From: a virus
Length of the DNA: 27,225 nt
Direction: 5' to 3' (one strand)
Virus record (IMG/VR): IMGVR_UViG_3300011116_000735
Span: 1 to 27,225 of that record
The notes below the pieces were generated by a model that was given only the letters and a program-made list of their open reading frames with translations, did not search any database and was not told where the DNA came from. Positions 1 through 5,987 of the stretch are shown in pieces. Made by a program: the position numbers and the translations under genes. Within the stretch, counting starts at the first letter, position 1, and each line of letters begins with the position of its first letter.

Positions 1-602
1 GCTGCCCCTCCACCCGCTCCTCCACAGCATATTCCTGATGACAGAAACGTAACGGCCGGCGTTCCCGTAGTATTAGCATTCATTCCGGCACTTCCTGCTG
101 CACCTGCTAAGCGATAATGAAACCCACGGCCGGCTAATCTCATGTTGCCAATCAAAGCGAGCGTACCCGCCGTTCCACCAGCCCCGCCAGCAGTAGTATT
201 TGCAATTCCGCCACCGCCTCCACCGTAGGCAACTAATAAGAAATTAACGTTTGCTGTTTCTGAAGGCTCAATAGTTATAGTAGTATTGCTGCCAGCAACA
301 CCAGCAGCGCCAGCCGTCGTACGCCCTCCAAAACCAACGTCAACATATAGACTGTCTGGAACGCACATGGTAGGTATTAATAGAGTTGTACTGGCCGAAG
401 ATCCACCGCCTCCGCCCCCGCCAGACGCGTTGTCAGTGGCGACTGATCCACCACCGGAACCACCACCGCCAATCGCGTAGATAAACAGCATGTTACTACC
501 GCGCGGCTTAATCCATGTGTTATAAACACCTGTAGTACCAGTGGTCTTAAAGATCTGTACGTTGGCTCCAGGTGTGTTTAGTATGTCAAATACATCAATC
601 AT
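1..602 (-). CDS. Glycine-rich tail fibre/adhesin-like protein, C-terminus outside the window
   Basis: The reading frame starts with ATG at 602-600 and stays open to the window edge, giving about 200 residues without a stop. It opens MIDVFDILNTPGANVQIFKT, then has a W-I-K-P-R-G segment followed by runs such as GGGGSGGG and GGGGGGG, with more Gly/Ala/Thr-rich stretches further on. The pattern of an aromatic/KP motif before glycine runs is typical of glycine-rich domains at the ends of phage fibres and adhesins. T4-like gp38 adhesins also bind receptors through glycine-rich loops, but I see no specific gp38 homology. The start lies 9 bp after the upstream gene's stop and has no clear Shine-Dalgarno sequence, so coupling to that gene is likely. 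A receptor-binding role is inferred from composition and from its place at the end of the fibre cassette. Confidence 0.75.
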   Translation of the reverse strand, partial: MIDVFDILNTPGANVQIFKTTGTTGVYNTWIKPRGSNMLFIYAIGGGGSGGGSVATDNASGGGGGGGSSASTTLLIPTMCVPDSLYVDVGFGGRTTAGAAGVAGSNTTITIEPSETANVNFLLVAYGGGGGGIANTTAGGAGGTAGTLALIGNMRLAGRGFHYRLAGAAGSAGMNANTTGTPAVTFLSSGICCGGAGGGA

Positions 603-611
603 GATAGGATA

Positions 612-1376
612 TTAATACTTGCCGCCGATTGCAGTTACAATCCATCCCGCCGCAACGGTAGTGCCGAGGCCGACTATAATCTTATATCCCGGCGGTAGAG
701 CTACGTTCATCGGGTAGTCGACGTCTACAAGAGCAGCAGACGCAGAAGATGTTGTGGCTGGAAGCGATACCTCGCCGAAGAATATATTGTTGTTGATAAA
801 TCCACCAGGCATTCCCTGATACGGCGGGCCGGCGTTCGACGCGGTCAGCGTGGCTGTAGTCTGCGTGTAGGAATTAGTTGTAGAAGTAAAGTACATGGTT
901 TCGCCGTTGGTCACGTTGCCGACGAATATTCGATATGAAGCCGCGCCGGTCGCCGCGTTCCACGCCCACGCTACACTTCCCGTTGGCCCGGTGACGGATA
1001 CGGACGCGGTCTCAGTAGACATGGCCGTTCCCACTCCCTGCCAGTCCACAGCCTGAATCTTGGCGAAGTAGCTGCCAGTCAGCATCGTGCCACCCGAAGC
1101 GCTTGGCGTTCCGGTGGGAGTTCCAGACACGGCTGATATGGCCGACGCCAGATTACCTATGCCTGGATTGATGTACACGCGCGCTACTGTAGCGACGTTG
1201 GTGCCGATCGGCTTAAGCCTGAGTCGCTGGACAAAACCACCGTTGGTGTTATCTGACAAGAAAACTTGAGCGTTATTGATGCTCTGGCCAGTGTAGTCGT
1301 TAGCAGCAGTCGTTAGAGTAGCGCCGCCCTGTATGTCTCCAACGCGCGTAAAGATTGGTTGAATATTTCCGGCCAT
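612..1376 (-). CDS. Small virion structural protein with an inserted Fn3-like domain (254 aa)
   Basis: The N-terminal ~72 residues (motifs TRVGDIQGG, NGGFVQRLRLKPIGTN, VARVYIN) and the C-terminal ~60 residues (FGEVSLPATT, DVDYPMNVALPPGYKIIVGL, GTTVAAGWIVTAIGG) match a small structural protein common in tailed phages. There, as I recall, the two parts are nearly adjacent. Here residues ~83-190 separate them. This stretch looks like a fibronectin-III/Ig-type beta-sandwich (SYFAKIQAVDWQG, then SVAWAWNAATGAASYRIFVG), the kind of domain often found as an accessory on phage virions. A strong AAGGAG Shine-Dalgarno sequence 5 bases before ATG 1376 fixes the start. The gene sits between the short fibre gene and the glycine-rich adhesin. 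Its exact place in the virion is unknown; a fibre or capsid decoration is possible. Confidence 0.8.
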   Translation of the reverse strand: MAGNIQPIFTRVGDIQGGATLTTAANDYTGQSINNAQVFLSDNTNGGFVQRLRLKPIGTNVATVARVYINPGIGNLASAISAVSGTPTGTPSASGGTMLTGSYFAKIQAVDWQGVGTAMSTETASVSVTGPTGSVAWAWNAATGAASYRIFVGNVTNGETMYFTSTTNSYTQTTATLTASNAGPPYQGMPGGFINNNIFFGEVSLPATTSSASAALVDVDYPMNVALPPGYKIIVGLGTTVAAGWIVTAIGGKY

Positions 1377-1385
1377 AATAACTCC

Positions 1386-1829
1386 TTATGGTAATGCGTA
1401 ACCAGCCGCTATAGCGTATGACTGGCCGAGTGGTGTTACAATACTGTTAGCGATGTACACCGCGTTTGCGACGTATACCGTGTTTGATGAGCTGTCGAAA
1501 GTAAAGCCCGCGGTACCGCCAAACGTGCCTGAGCTGTTGAACTGCACGTTTGTGTTGGCTCCAGACGGTGTGCCGCTTCCCCCAGACACAGTACCCCAGT
1601 ACAATCCACCGGTGCTGTTAGACACAAGCCCCAGACCAGCGCTGCCAGTCGTACCGTTTGCTATAATTGAAGTTATAGTGACGTTACCGGTAAGCGTTGG
1701 GTTATTGGACAGTACTACTGATCCGGTACCCGTGACGCTGTTAGAAAATGTCACGCCGCCATAGGTTATCGTCGCGGTGGTATTTCCCAGATATAACCCG
1801 CCATTAAGCCTTAGGTCATACTCTGACAT
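1386..1829 (-). CDS. Short fibre-like protein related to the collagen-like fibre (147 aa)
   Basis: This is a Thr/Ser/Asn/Gly-rich protein with no charged core, typical of trimeric beta-structured fibres. Two of its motifs recur in the neighbouring 1338-residue fibre: IIANGTTGS followed by GLYWGTV resembles ISANGTTGS...RIYWATR just before the first collagen block there, and GANTNVQFNSSGTFGG resembles GANTNVQFNDSGVFGG just after the last collagen block. In this gene the two modules are nearly adjacent, so it looks like the large fibre with its collagen stalk missing. The AATAAATA late-promoter match at 1860-1867 lies 30 bp upstream; the Shine-Dalgarno sequence is weak. The C-terminus (PLGQSYAIAAGYALP) is short and unrecognised. 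It could be an independent short fibre or a fibre-tip or adaptor subunit. Confidence 0.75.
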   Translation of the reverse strand: MSEYDLRLNGGLYLGNTTATITYGGVTFSNSVTGTGSVVLSNNPTLTGNVTITSIIANGTTGSAGLGLVSNSTGGLYWGTVSGGSGTPSGANTNVQFNSSGTFGGTAGFTFDSSSNTVYVANAVYIANSIVTPLGQSYAIAAGYALP

Positions 1830-1859
1830 AGTTGATATCTCTGCTCGTTGTTTTGTTGA

Positions 1860-1867
1860 TATTTATT
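1860..1867 (-). promoter_or_regulatory. T4-type late promoter match (AATAAATA)
   Basis: On the minus strand this reads AATAAATA, fitting the NATAAATA late consensus. It lies in the gap between the large fibre stop and the short fibre start, with a predicted start site near 1854 and a leader of about 25 bases. Confidence 0.6.
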
Positions 1868-1875
1868 AGCATGAA

Positions 1876-4800
1876 CTATATTCCTATTGCCATCCAGCGG
1901 ACCAGCGCAGCGGTAGCGTTAGCCGTTCTCACAACTATAGATGTCGTATTTGCCGTTATGATCGATACGAAGTTACCAGAACCGGTGGCACCCGTGGTAT
2001 TACTGGTGGCAGTCGCTGACCATATCGCTGTCGGGAAGGCAAGACCGGTGTTTGTTGAGAACACCACGTTGCCCACAGACGTGTTTGATAGAACAGTACC
2101 CCACTGCAAGATCATACCTCCAGGCAGCGTGGTGTAACCGTTACCTGTCGCCGCATAGGTGCTCGTGTTAACTACGAAGATGTTAGCCGTCGAGTTAGAT
2201 ATCTTAATTGAGCCGGCTGTTATCTGTGTATTAGCTGTAGCGCCTGTTATTGTGAGCGCCGTTGAATTAACTATATTGTTAGACGCACCGGCAGTACCTG
2301 TTATAAGAGAAACAGTAGCAGTGCCCGTATTAGTCTGAAGAGTTATAGATGGAGAGCCGGTAACTGTAGAGTTGCCAGACGTCATGCCGGTAGAAGAAAC
2401 CACCGTGCTCGTATTGCCGAACGCACCGGTGCCCGTGTACAGACCAATCGCAGCCGTGCCTGTGTTTGACAGCACGTTAACATTGGCCGCGATAGCTGTA
2501 GTAGTATTACCAACGTTTAGATCTACTGCGAGTTTGTCAAAGCTGAAGTAGCTAACACCGCCGAATACACCAGAGTCATTGAACTGAACATTTGTGTTTG
2601 CACCTGCCGGTGCTTGTGAACCGGTGTAACCTATTGAGCCAGTAAACCCGACTGAGCCAGTGAAGCCTACAGAGCCAGTGTATCCAACAGAGCCAGTATA
2701 GCCGACATTGCCTTGGGATCCAGTAAAACCAACACTGCCCTGAGAGCCAGTATAGCCCAGAGAGCCAGTGAATCCAGTGGCGCCCTGTGAGCCAGTATAA
2801 CCAGTTGTTCCTTGAGATCCAGTATATCCGAGTGAGCCAGTATAACCAACAGATCCTGTATATCCAACTCCTCCCTGAGAGCCGGTGTAGCCTATACCGC
2901 CAGTAGTTATAACACCAGCAGTGGTGTTGACACCAAGAACAATTCGCTGTAAGCTTACTGTAACGGCTGAGCTATCGCCCTGGGCGTATAATCTTACACT
3001 GCCAGAGTCTACGTTTGAAGTAAATACACATACTGGATATGTATTATTGCTGAGAAGAATTCCGTATTCTGTAGAGTTAACATCAGATCCGTCTGAATTG
3101 AGAAGTATCTCAGACGACTTATATCTAGAATTAACTGTATCTTTAGAAGACGTGATATATTTTATCGTAGAAGTGCTGGTTAAAGCTAGCGTATCGATCA
3201 GAGTTACTGCAGTTGTTACTGAAGTATTAACGACGTTGAAGATATTTGTATTAGAACCAACGCCAACTGAGCCGGTATATCCGGTGGCACCTTGAGATCC
3301 TGTATATCCCGCACCCTGAGATCCGGTATAGCCCAGAGAGCCAGTAAATCCAGTGGTGCCCTGAGATCCTGTATATCCCGCACCCTGAGATCCGGTATAG
3401 CCTAGAGAGCCAGTAAATCCAGTGGTGCCCTGAGATCCTGTATAACCCAGCGAGCCTGTAAATCCAGTGGTGCCCTGAGATCCAGCGTAGCCCAGAGAGC
3501 CAGTATAGCCTGTAGAGCCCTGAGATCCGGCGTAGCCAAGAGATCCTGTATAACCAGTTGAACCCTGAGATCCAGTATAACCAATGACGCCCTGAGATCC
3601 GACATAACCAACGGAGCCAGTATAACCCGTTGCGCCTTGAGATCCAGTATAACCAATGACGCCCTGTGAGCCGGTATATCCTAAAGATCCAGTATAACCT
3701 GTAGTACCCTGATCGCCCTGAGAACCAGTATATCCAGCAGATCCAGTATATCCCACTGAACCAGTATATCCAGTAGCTCCCTGCGAGCCGTCATAACCTA
3801 TTACACCCTGAGAACCAGTATAACCTACAGAACCGGTGTAGCCCGTAGCTCCCTGAGAGCCGTCGTATCCTATGACACCTTGAGATCCAGTATAACCTAC
3901 ATCTCCCTGCGAGCCAGTATAGCCAATAACTCCACGAGAGCCGGTATAACCTATGTCTCCCTGTGAGCCAGTATAACCTATGTCTCCCTGAGATCCAGCG
4001 TAGCCAAGCGAGCCCGTATATCCGGTAATACCAATCGAACCAGTATAACCAATGTCTCCCTGAGAGCCAGCATATCCTAGAGAGCCGGTGTAGCCGATAT
4101 CGCCCTGAGATCCTGTATATCCTATATCACCCTTAGAGCCAGTATATCCAATCACGCCCTGAGAGCCAGTGTAGCCGATATCACCCTTAGAGCCAGTATA
4201 TCCAATCACGCCCTGAGAGCCAGTGTAGCCGATAGACCCGGTATATCCAGTAGCTCCAATCGATCCAGTGTATCCTAGATCGCCCTGAGATCCAGTATAA
4301 CCAGTCGCACCCTGAGATCCGGTATAGCCCTGCGCGCCTCTGTTAGCGATGGCCACGATTATAGACGCGTCGCTCGCGAATCCGTTATAACCGTCGCCAG
4401 CAGATGATGAGAGTGTTACCGGTACTTCGATGTAAGAGTTGTCGTGAACAGTAATTGCAGCTGATACTGTCCAGTTCTGATAGCTGTTTGAGTCTGAAGC
4501 AGACTGTATGATGATCGTATCTGTGGCCTCGAGAAGAGCTAAGAAGATATCGATGTCTACTGACTGCGAGGTGAGGTGGTTTAGATTGATCTGAGTCGCG
4601 CTGCGCTGCGTAGCGTTATTCCATAGAATATATCCAGCGCCTGGGTTGACGTTGCTGGTAGAGGTTGTATTTGCGTAGTATGGATAATAGCTAGACGACA
4701 CACCGGCTGCGCCGGTATCACCCTTTGAGCCAGTATAACCAGTAGTTCCCTGAGATCCAGCGAAACCAATAGATCCCTGCGAACCGGTGTAGCCGATATT

Positions 4801-5892
4801 GCCGATAGAGCCGGTAAAACCTGTCGATCCCTGAGATCCAGTATAACCAATAGATCCCTGAGAACCGGTGTAGCCGATGTTGCCCTGAGATCCGGTATAA
4901 CCGACGTTGCCCTGCGAGCCAGCGTATCCTAGAGATCCAGTGAAACCAATGGATCCCTGCGAACCCGTGTAGCCTATTGCGCCCTGGGAGCCGGTGAATC
5001 CAAGCGAGCCAGCATATCCCGTGGCGCCCTGAGAACCAGTATATCCGACGCCCTGAGAGCCCGTATATCCAAGCGAACCTGTATAACCAGTATCTCCCTG
5101 AGAACCGGCGAAGCCAGTGGTACCGCGCGATCCCGCATAGCCGATAGACCCGGTATATCCAGTAGCTCCAATCGATCCCGTAAAGCCTATAGCACCTTGA
5201 GAACCAGCATAGCCGATCGATCCAGTATAACCAAGATTACCCTGCGAACCCGTATAACCGATAACACCCTGAGATCCAGTATATCCGATTGATCCAGTAT
5301 AACCAAGATTACCCTGTGATCCAGCGAAGCCAGTAGATCCCTGAGATCCGGTATATCCCGCTCCCTGCGAGCCAGAATATCCTAGAGATCCTGTATATCC
5401 GAGATCTCCCCTTGAGCCGACGTATCCCGTTACGCCCTGCGATCCGGTATAACCTAAAGAGCCAGTGTATCCAATAGAACCAGTATAACCCAAAGATCCG
5501 GTATAACCCAAAGATCCAGTGTATCCAATAGAACCGGTATAACCAACGCGTGTAGCCCAATATATTCTATTGCCATCTGTAGTTAATATCTGATCAAAAG
5601 ATCCAGTAGTGCCGTTAGCCGATATGTTTACAGCTGTGACTACGTTTGCTGTTATAGTATTGGATGACAGAGATACGATATTGGCAGCTGGAGCCGAAAC
5701 GCTGTTGCTTACGCTTACGTCGACATTATTGGCGCCGACGGCAAACACCGTGTTGCCGGTCGACACATACATGATGCCATCGGCCATGTTGATGGCTGGC
5801 TCGCCTGGCAGCGGTATGTTAGTTGTGTTTGGTACCTTACCAGATACCGACGTGCGCTTGAACTGCACCGGCACGTTGACGGTATTAGCCAT
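1876..5892 (-). CDS. Giant collagen-like tail fibre protein (1338 aa), three collagen segments, gp53-like C-terminus
   Basis: Order of parts: N-terminal ~116 residues (QFKRTSVSGKVPNTT, GEPAINMADGIMYVSTGNTVF), a module common at the N-termini of phage fibres and probably the attachment end; collagen block 1, ~117-397; globular insert 1, ~398-518; collagen block 2, ~519-877; globular insert 2, ~878-998; collagen block 3, ~999-1093; C-terminal part ~1094-1338 ending in GMILQWGTV...LVRWMAIGI, which resembles the gp53-like C-terminal domain of tail fibres. The Gly-X-Y repeats are mostly GYT GSQ GxI/GxT/GxL, with no proline in any block and four one-residue breaks. Roughly 240 triplets could form a stalk near 200 nm if fully triple-helical (inference). 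A Shine-Dalgarno-like AAGGAA precedes ATG 5892. The leader carries two palindromes and a perfect late promoter, and the glycosyltransferase gene diverges from it. Confidence 0.9.
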   Translation of the reverse strand: MANTVNVPVQFKRTSVSGKVPNTTNIPLPGEPAINMADGIMYVSTGNTVFAVGANNVDVSVSNSVSAPAANIVSLSSNTITANVVTAVNISANGTTGSFDQILTTDGNRIYWATRVGYTGSIGYTGSLGYTGSLGYTGSIGYTGSLGYTGSQGVTGYVGSRGDLGYTGSLGYSGSQGAGYTGSQGSTGFAGSQGNLGYTGSIGYTGSQGVIGYTGSQGNLGYTGSIGYAGSQGAIGFTGSIGATGYTGSIGYAGSRGTTGFAGSQGDTGYTGSLGYTGSQGVGYTGSQGATGYAGSLGFTGSQGAIGYTGSQGSIGFTGSLGYAGSQGNVGYTGSQGNIGYTGSQGSIGYTGSQGSTGFTGSIGNIGYTGSQGSIGFAGSQGTTGYTGSKGDTGAAGVSSSYYPYYANTTSTSNVNPGAGYILWNNATQRSATQINLNHLTSQSVDIDIFLALLEATDTIIIQSASDSNSYQNWTVSAAITVHDNSYIEVPVTLSSSAGDGYNGFASDASIIVAIANRGAQGYTGSQGATGYTGSQGDLGYTGSIGATGYTGSIGYTGSQGVIGYTGSKGDIGYTGSQGVIGYTGSKGDIGYTGSQGDIGYTGSLGYAGSQGDIGYTGSIGITGYTGSLGYAGSQGDIGYTGSQGDIGYTGSRGVIGYTGSQGDVGYTGSQGVIGYDGSQGATGYTGSVGYTGSQGVIGYDGSQGATGYTGSVGYTGSAGYTGSQGDQGTTGYTGSLGYTGSQGVIGYTGSQGATGYTGSVGYVGSQGVIGYTGSQGSTGYTGSLGYAGSQGSTGYTGSLGYAGSQGTTGFTGSLGYTGSQGTTGFTGSLGYTGSQGAGYTGSQGTTGFTGSLGYTGSQGAGYTGSQGATGYTGSVGVGSNTNIFNVVNTSVTTAVTLIDTLALTSTSTIKYITSSKDTVNSRYKSSEILLNSDGSDVNSTEYGILLSNNTYPVCVFTSNVDSGSVRLYAQGDSSAVTVSLQRIVLGVNTTAGVITTGGIGYTGSQGGVGYTGSVGYTGSLGYTGSQGTTGYTGSQGATGFTGSLGYTGSQGSVGFTGSQGNVGYTGSVGYTGSVGFTGSVGFTGSIGYTGSQAPAGANTNVQFNDSGVFGGVSYFSFDKLAVDLNVGNTTTAIAANVNVLSNTGTAAIGLYTGTGAFGNTSTVVSSTGMTSGNSTVTGSPSITLQTNTGTATVSLITGTAGASNNIVNSTALTITGATANTQITAGSIKISNSTANIFVVNTSTYAATGNGYTTLPGGMILQWGTVLSNTSVGNVVFSTNTGLAFPTAIWSATATSNTTGATGSGNFVSIITANTTSIVVRTANATAALVRWMAIGI
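2614..2898 (-). repeat. Collagen-like coding repeat, block 3 (~31 triplets)
   Basis: Nine-base units encoding Gly-X-Y, mostly GYTGS and GFTGS alternating with GSQ/GSV/GSL. The block ends at SQAPAGANT, where the first proline appears and the C-terminal domain begins. Confidence 0.85.
3293..3430 (-). repeat. Near-perfect 69-bp tandem duplication inside the fibre gene
   Basis: Copies at 3293-3361 and 3362-3430 differ at a single base (gcccag versus gcctag). Each encodes 23 residues and includes one GAGYT break in the Gly-X-Y phase. The identity exceeds what the protein repeat requires, so a recent duplication or gene conversion is likely. Confidence 0.85.
4127..4234 (-). repeat. Perfect 54-bp tandem duplication inside the fibre gene
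   Basis: Copies at 4127-4180 and 4181-4234 are identical. Each encodes 18 residues (six triplets, GYTGSKGDI and GYTGSQGVI). Synonymous sites also match, pointing to recent slippage or recombination. Confidence 0.88.
4702..5544 (-). repeat. Collagen-like coding repeat, block 1 (~93 triplets)
   Basis: Gly-X-Y triplets run from RVGYTGSIG to GDTGAAGVS. The block is proline-free, with Tyr/Phe-Thr in GYT/GFT triplets and two one-residue breaks (GAGYT near 5358, GVGYT near 5049). Some GYA/GFA units replace Thr by Ala. Confidence 0.85.
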
Positions 5893-5911
5893 ATGGCTCT
5901 TATTCCTTCTT

Positions 5912-5923
5912 GCTTATATAAGC
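5912..5923. promoter_or_regulatory. 12-bp palindrome GCTTATATAAGC in the fibre leader
   Basis: A perfect inverted repeat centred on TATATA. It lies between the predicted late start site (~5959) and the Shine-Dalgarno sequence of the fibre gene. As RNA it could form a 4-5 bp hairpin; as DNA it could bind a dimer. The function is inferred. Confidence 0.4.
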
Positions 5924-5933
5924 CCAGCCACCA

Positions 5934-5947
5934 GTCCTATATAGGAC
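5934..5947. promoter_or_regulatory. 14-bp palindrome GTCCTATATAGGAC beside the divergent promoters
   Basis: A perfect inverted repeat, also centred on TATATA, with its centre 23 bp from that of the first palindrome. It abuts the plus-strand CATAAATA element. As RNA in the fibre leader it could fold into a 5-bp stem with an AUAU loop. Confidence 0.45.
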
Positions 5948-5955
5948 CATAAATA
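5948..5955 (+). promoter_or_regulatory. T4-type late promoter match (CATAAATA) for the glycosyltransferase gene
   Basis: CATAAATA fits NATAAATA and is the only plus-strand match noticed. The predicted start is near 5961, giving a leader of about 27 bases with TTGGA ahead of ATG 5988. Confidence 0.55.
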
Positions 5956-5964
5956 ACTATGTCA

Positions 5965-5972
5965 TATTTATA
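5965..5972 (-). promoter_or_regulatory. T4-type late promoter, perfect TATAAATA, for the collagen-like fibre
   Basis: The minus strand reads TATAAATA, identical to the T4 late consensus. The predicted start is near 5959, leaving a leader of about 67 bases that carries both palindromes. It opposes the plus-strand CATAAATA at 5948-5955. Confidence 0.7.
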
Positions 5973-5987
5973 CTATTGGATTTTACA

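Larger units (their letters stand above)
3262..4338 (-). repeat. Collagen-like coding repeat, block 2 (~119 triplets)
   Basis: This is the longest collagen block, dominated by GYTGSQG with variable third triplets (GVI, GDI, GAT, GTT). It holds two one-residue breaks (GAGYT) near 3312 and 3382, and two internal duplications listed separately. No proline is encoded. Confidence 0.85.

Noticed and set aside
1876-2120. Calling the collagen fibre a baseplate gp53
   Set aside because: The similarity is to the gp53-like tail fibre C-terminal domain, a different family from the T4 wedge protein gp53.
1832-2137. Plus-strand open frames opposite the structural genes (this one and many others)
   Set aside because: They mirror real genes on the minus strand, lack ribosome-binding sites and show no recognisable domains.
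3262-5544. Repeat blocks considered as a CRISPR array
   Set aside because: Repeats are contiguous 9-bp coding units with no unique spacers of constant length; they translate to collagen triplets and there are no cas genes.
2667-5560. Same-strand alternative-frame proteins rich in Leu/Ile/Ala across the collagen region
   Set aside because: They arise because the 9-bp Gly-X-Y repeats leave the other frames open; they are periodic translations of the repeat with no start signals or independent features.
5893-5987. A rho-independent terminator in the divergent gap
   Set aside because: The palindromes have short, AT-centred stems and no following T run on either strand, so they do not look like terminators.
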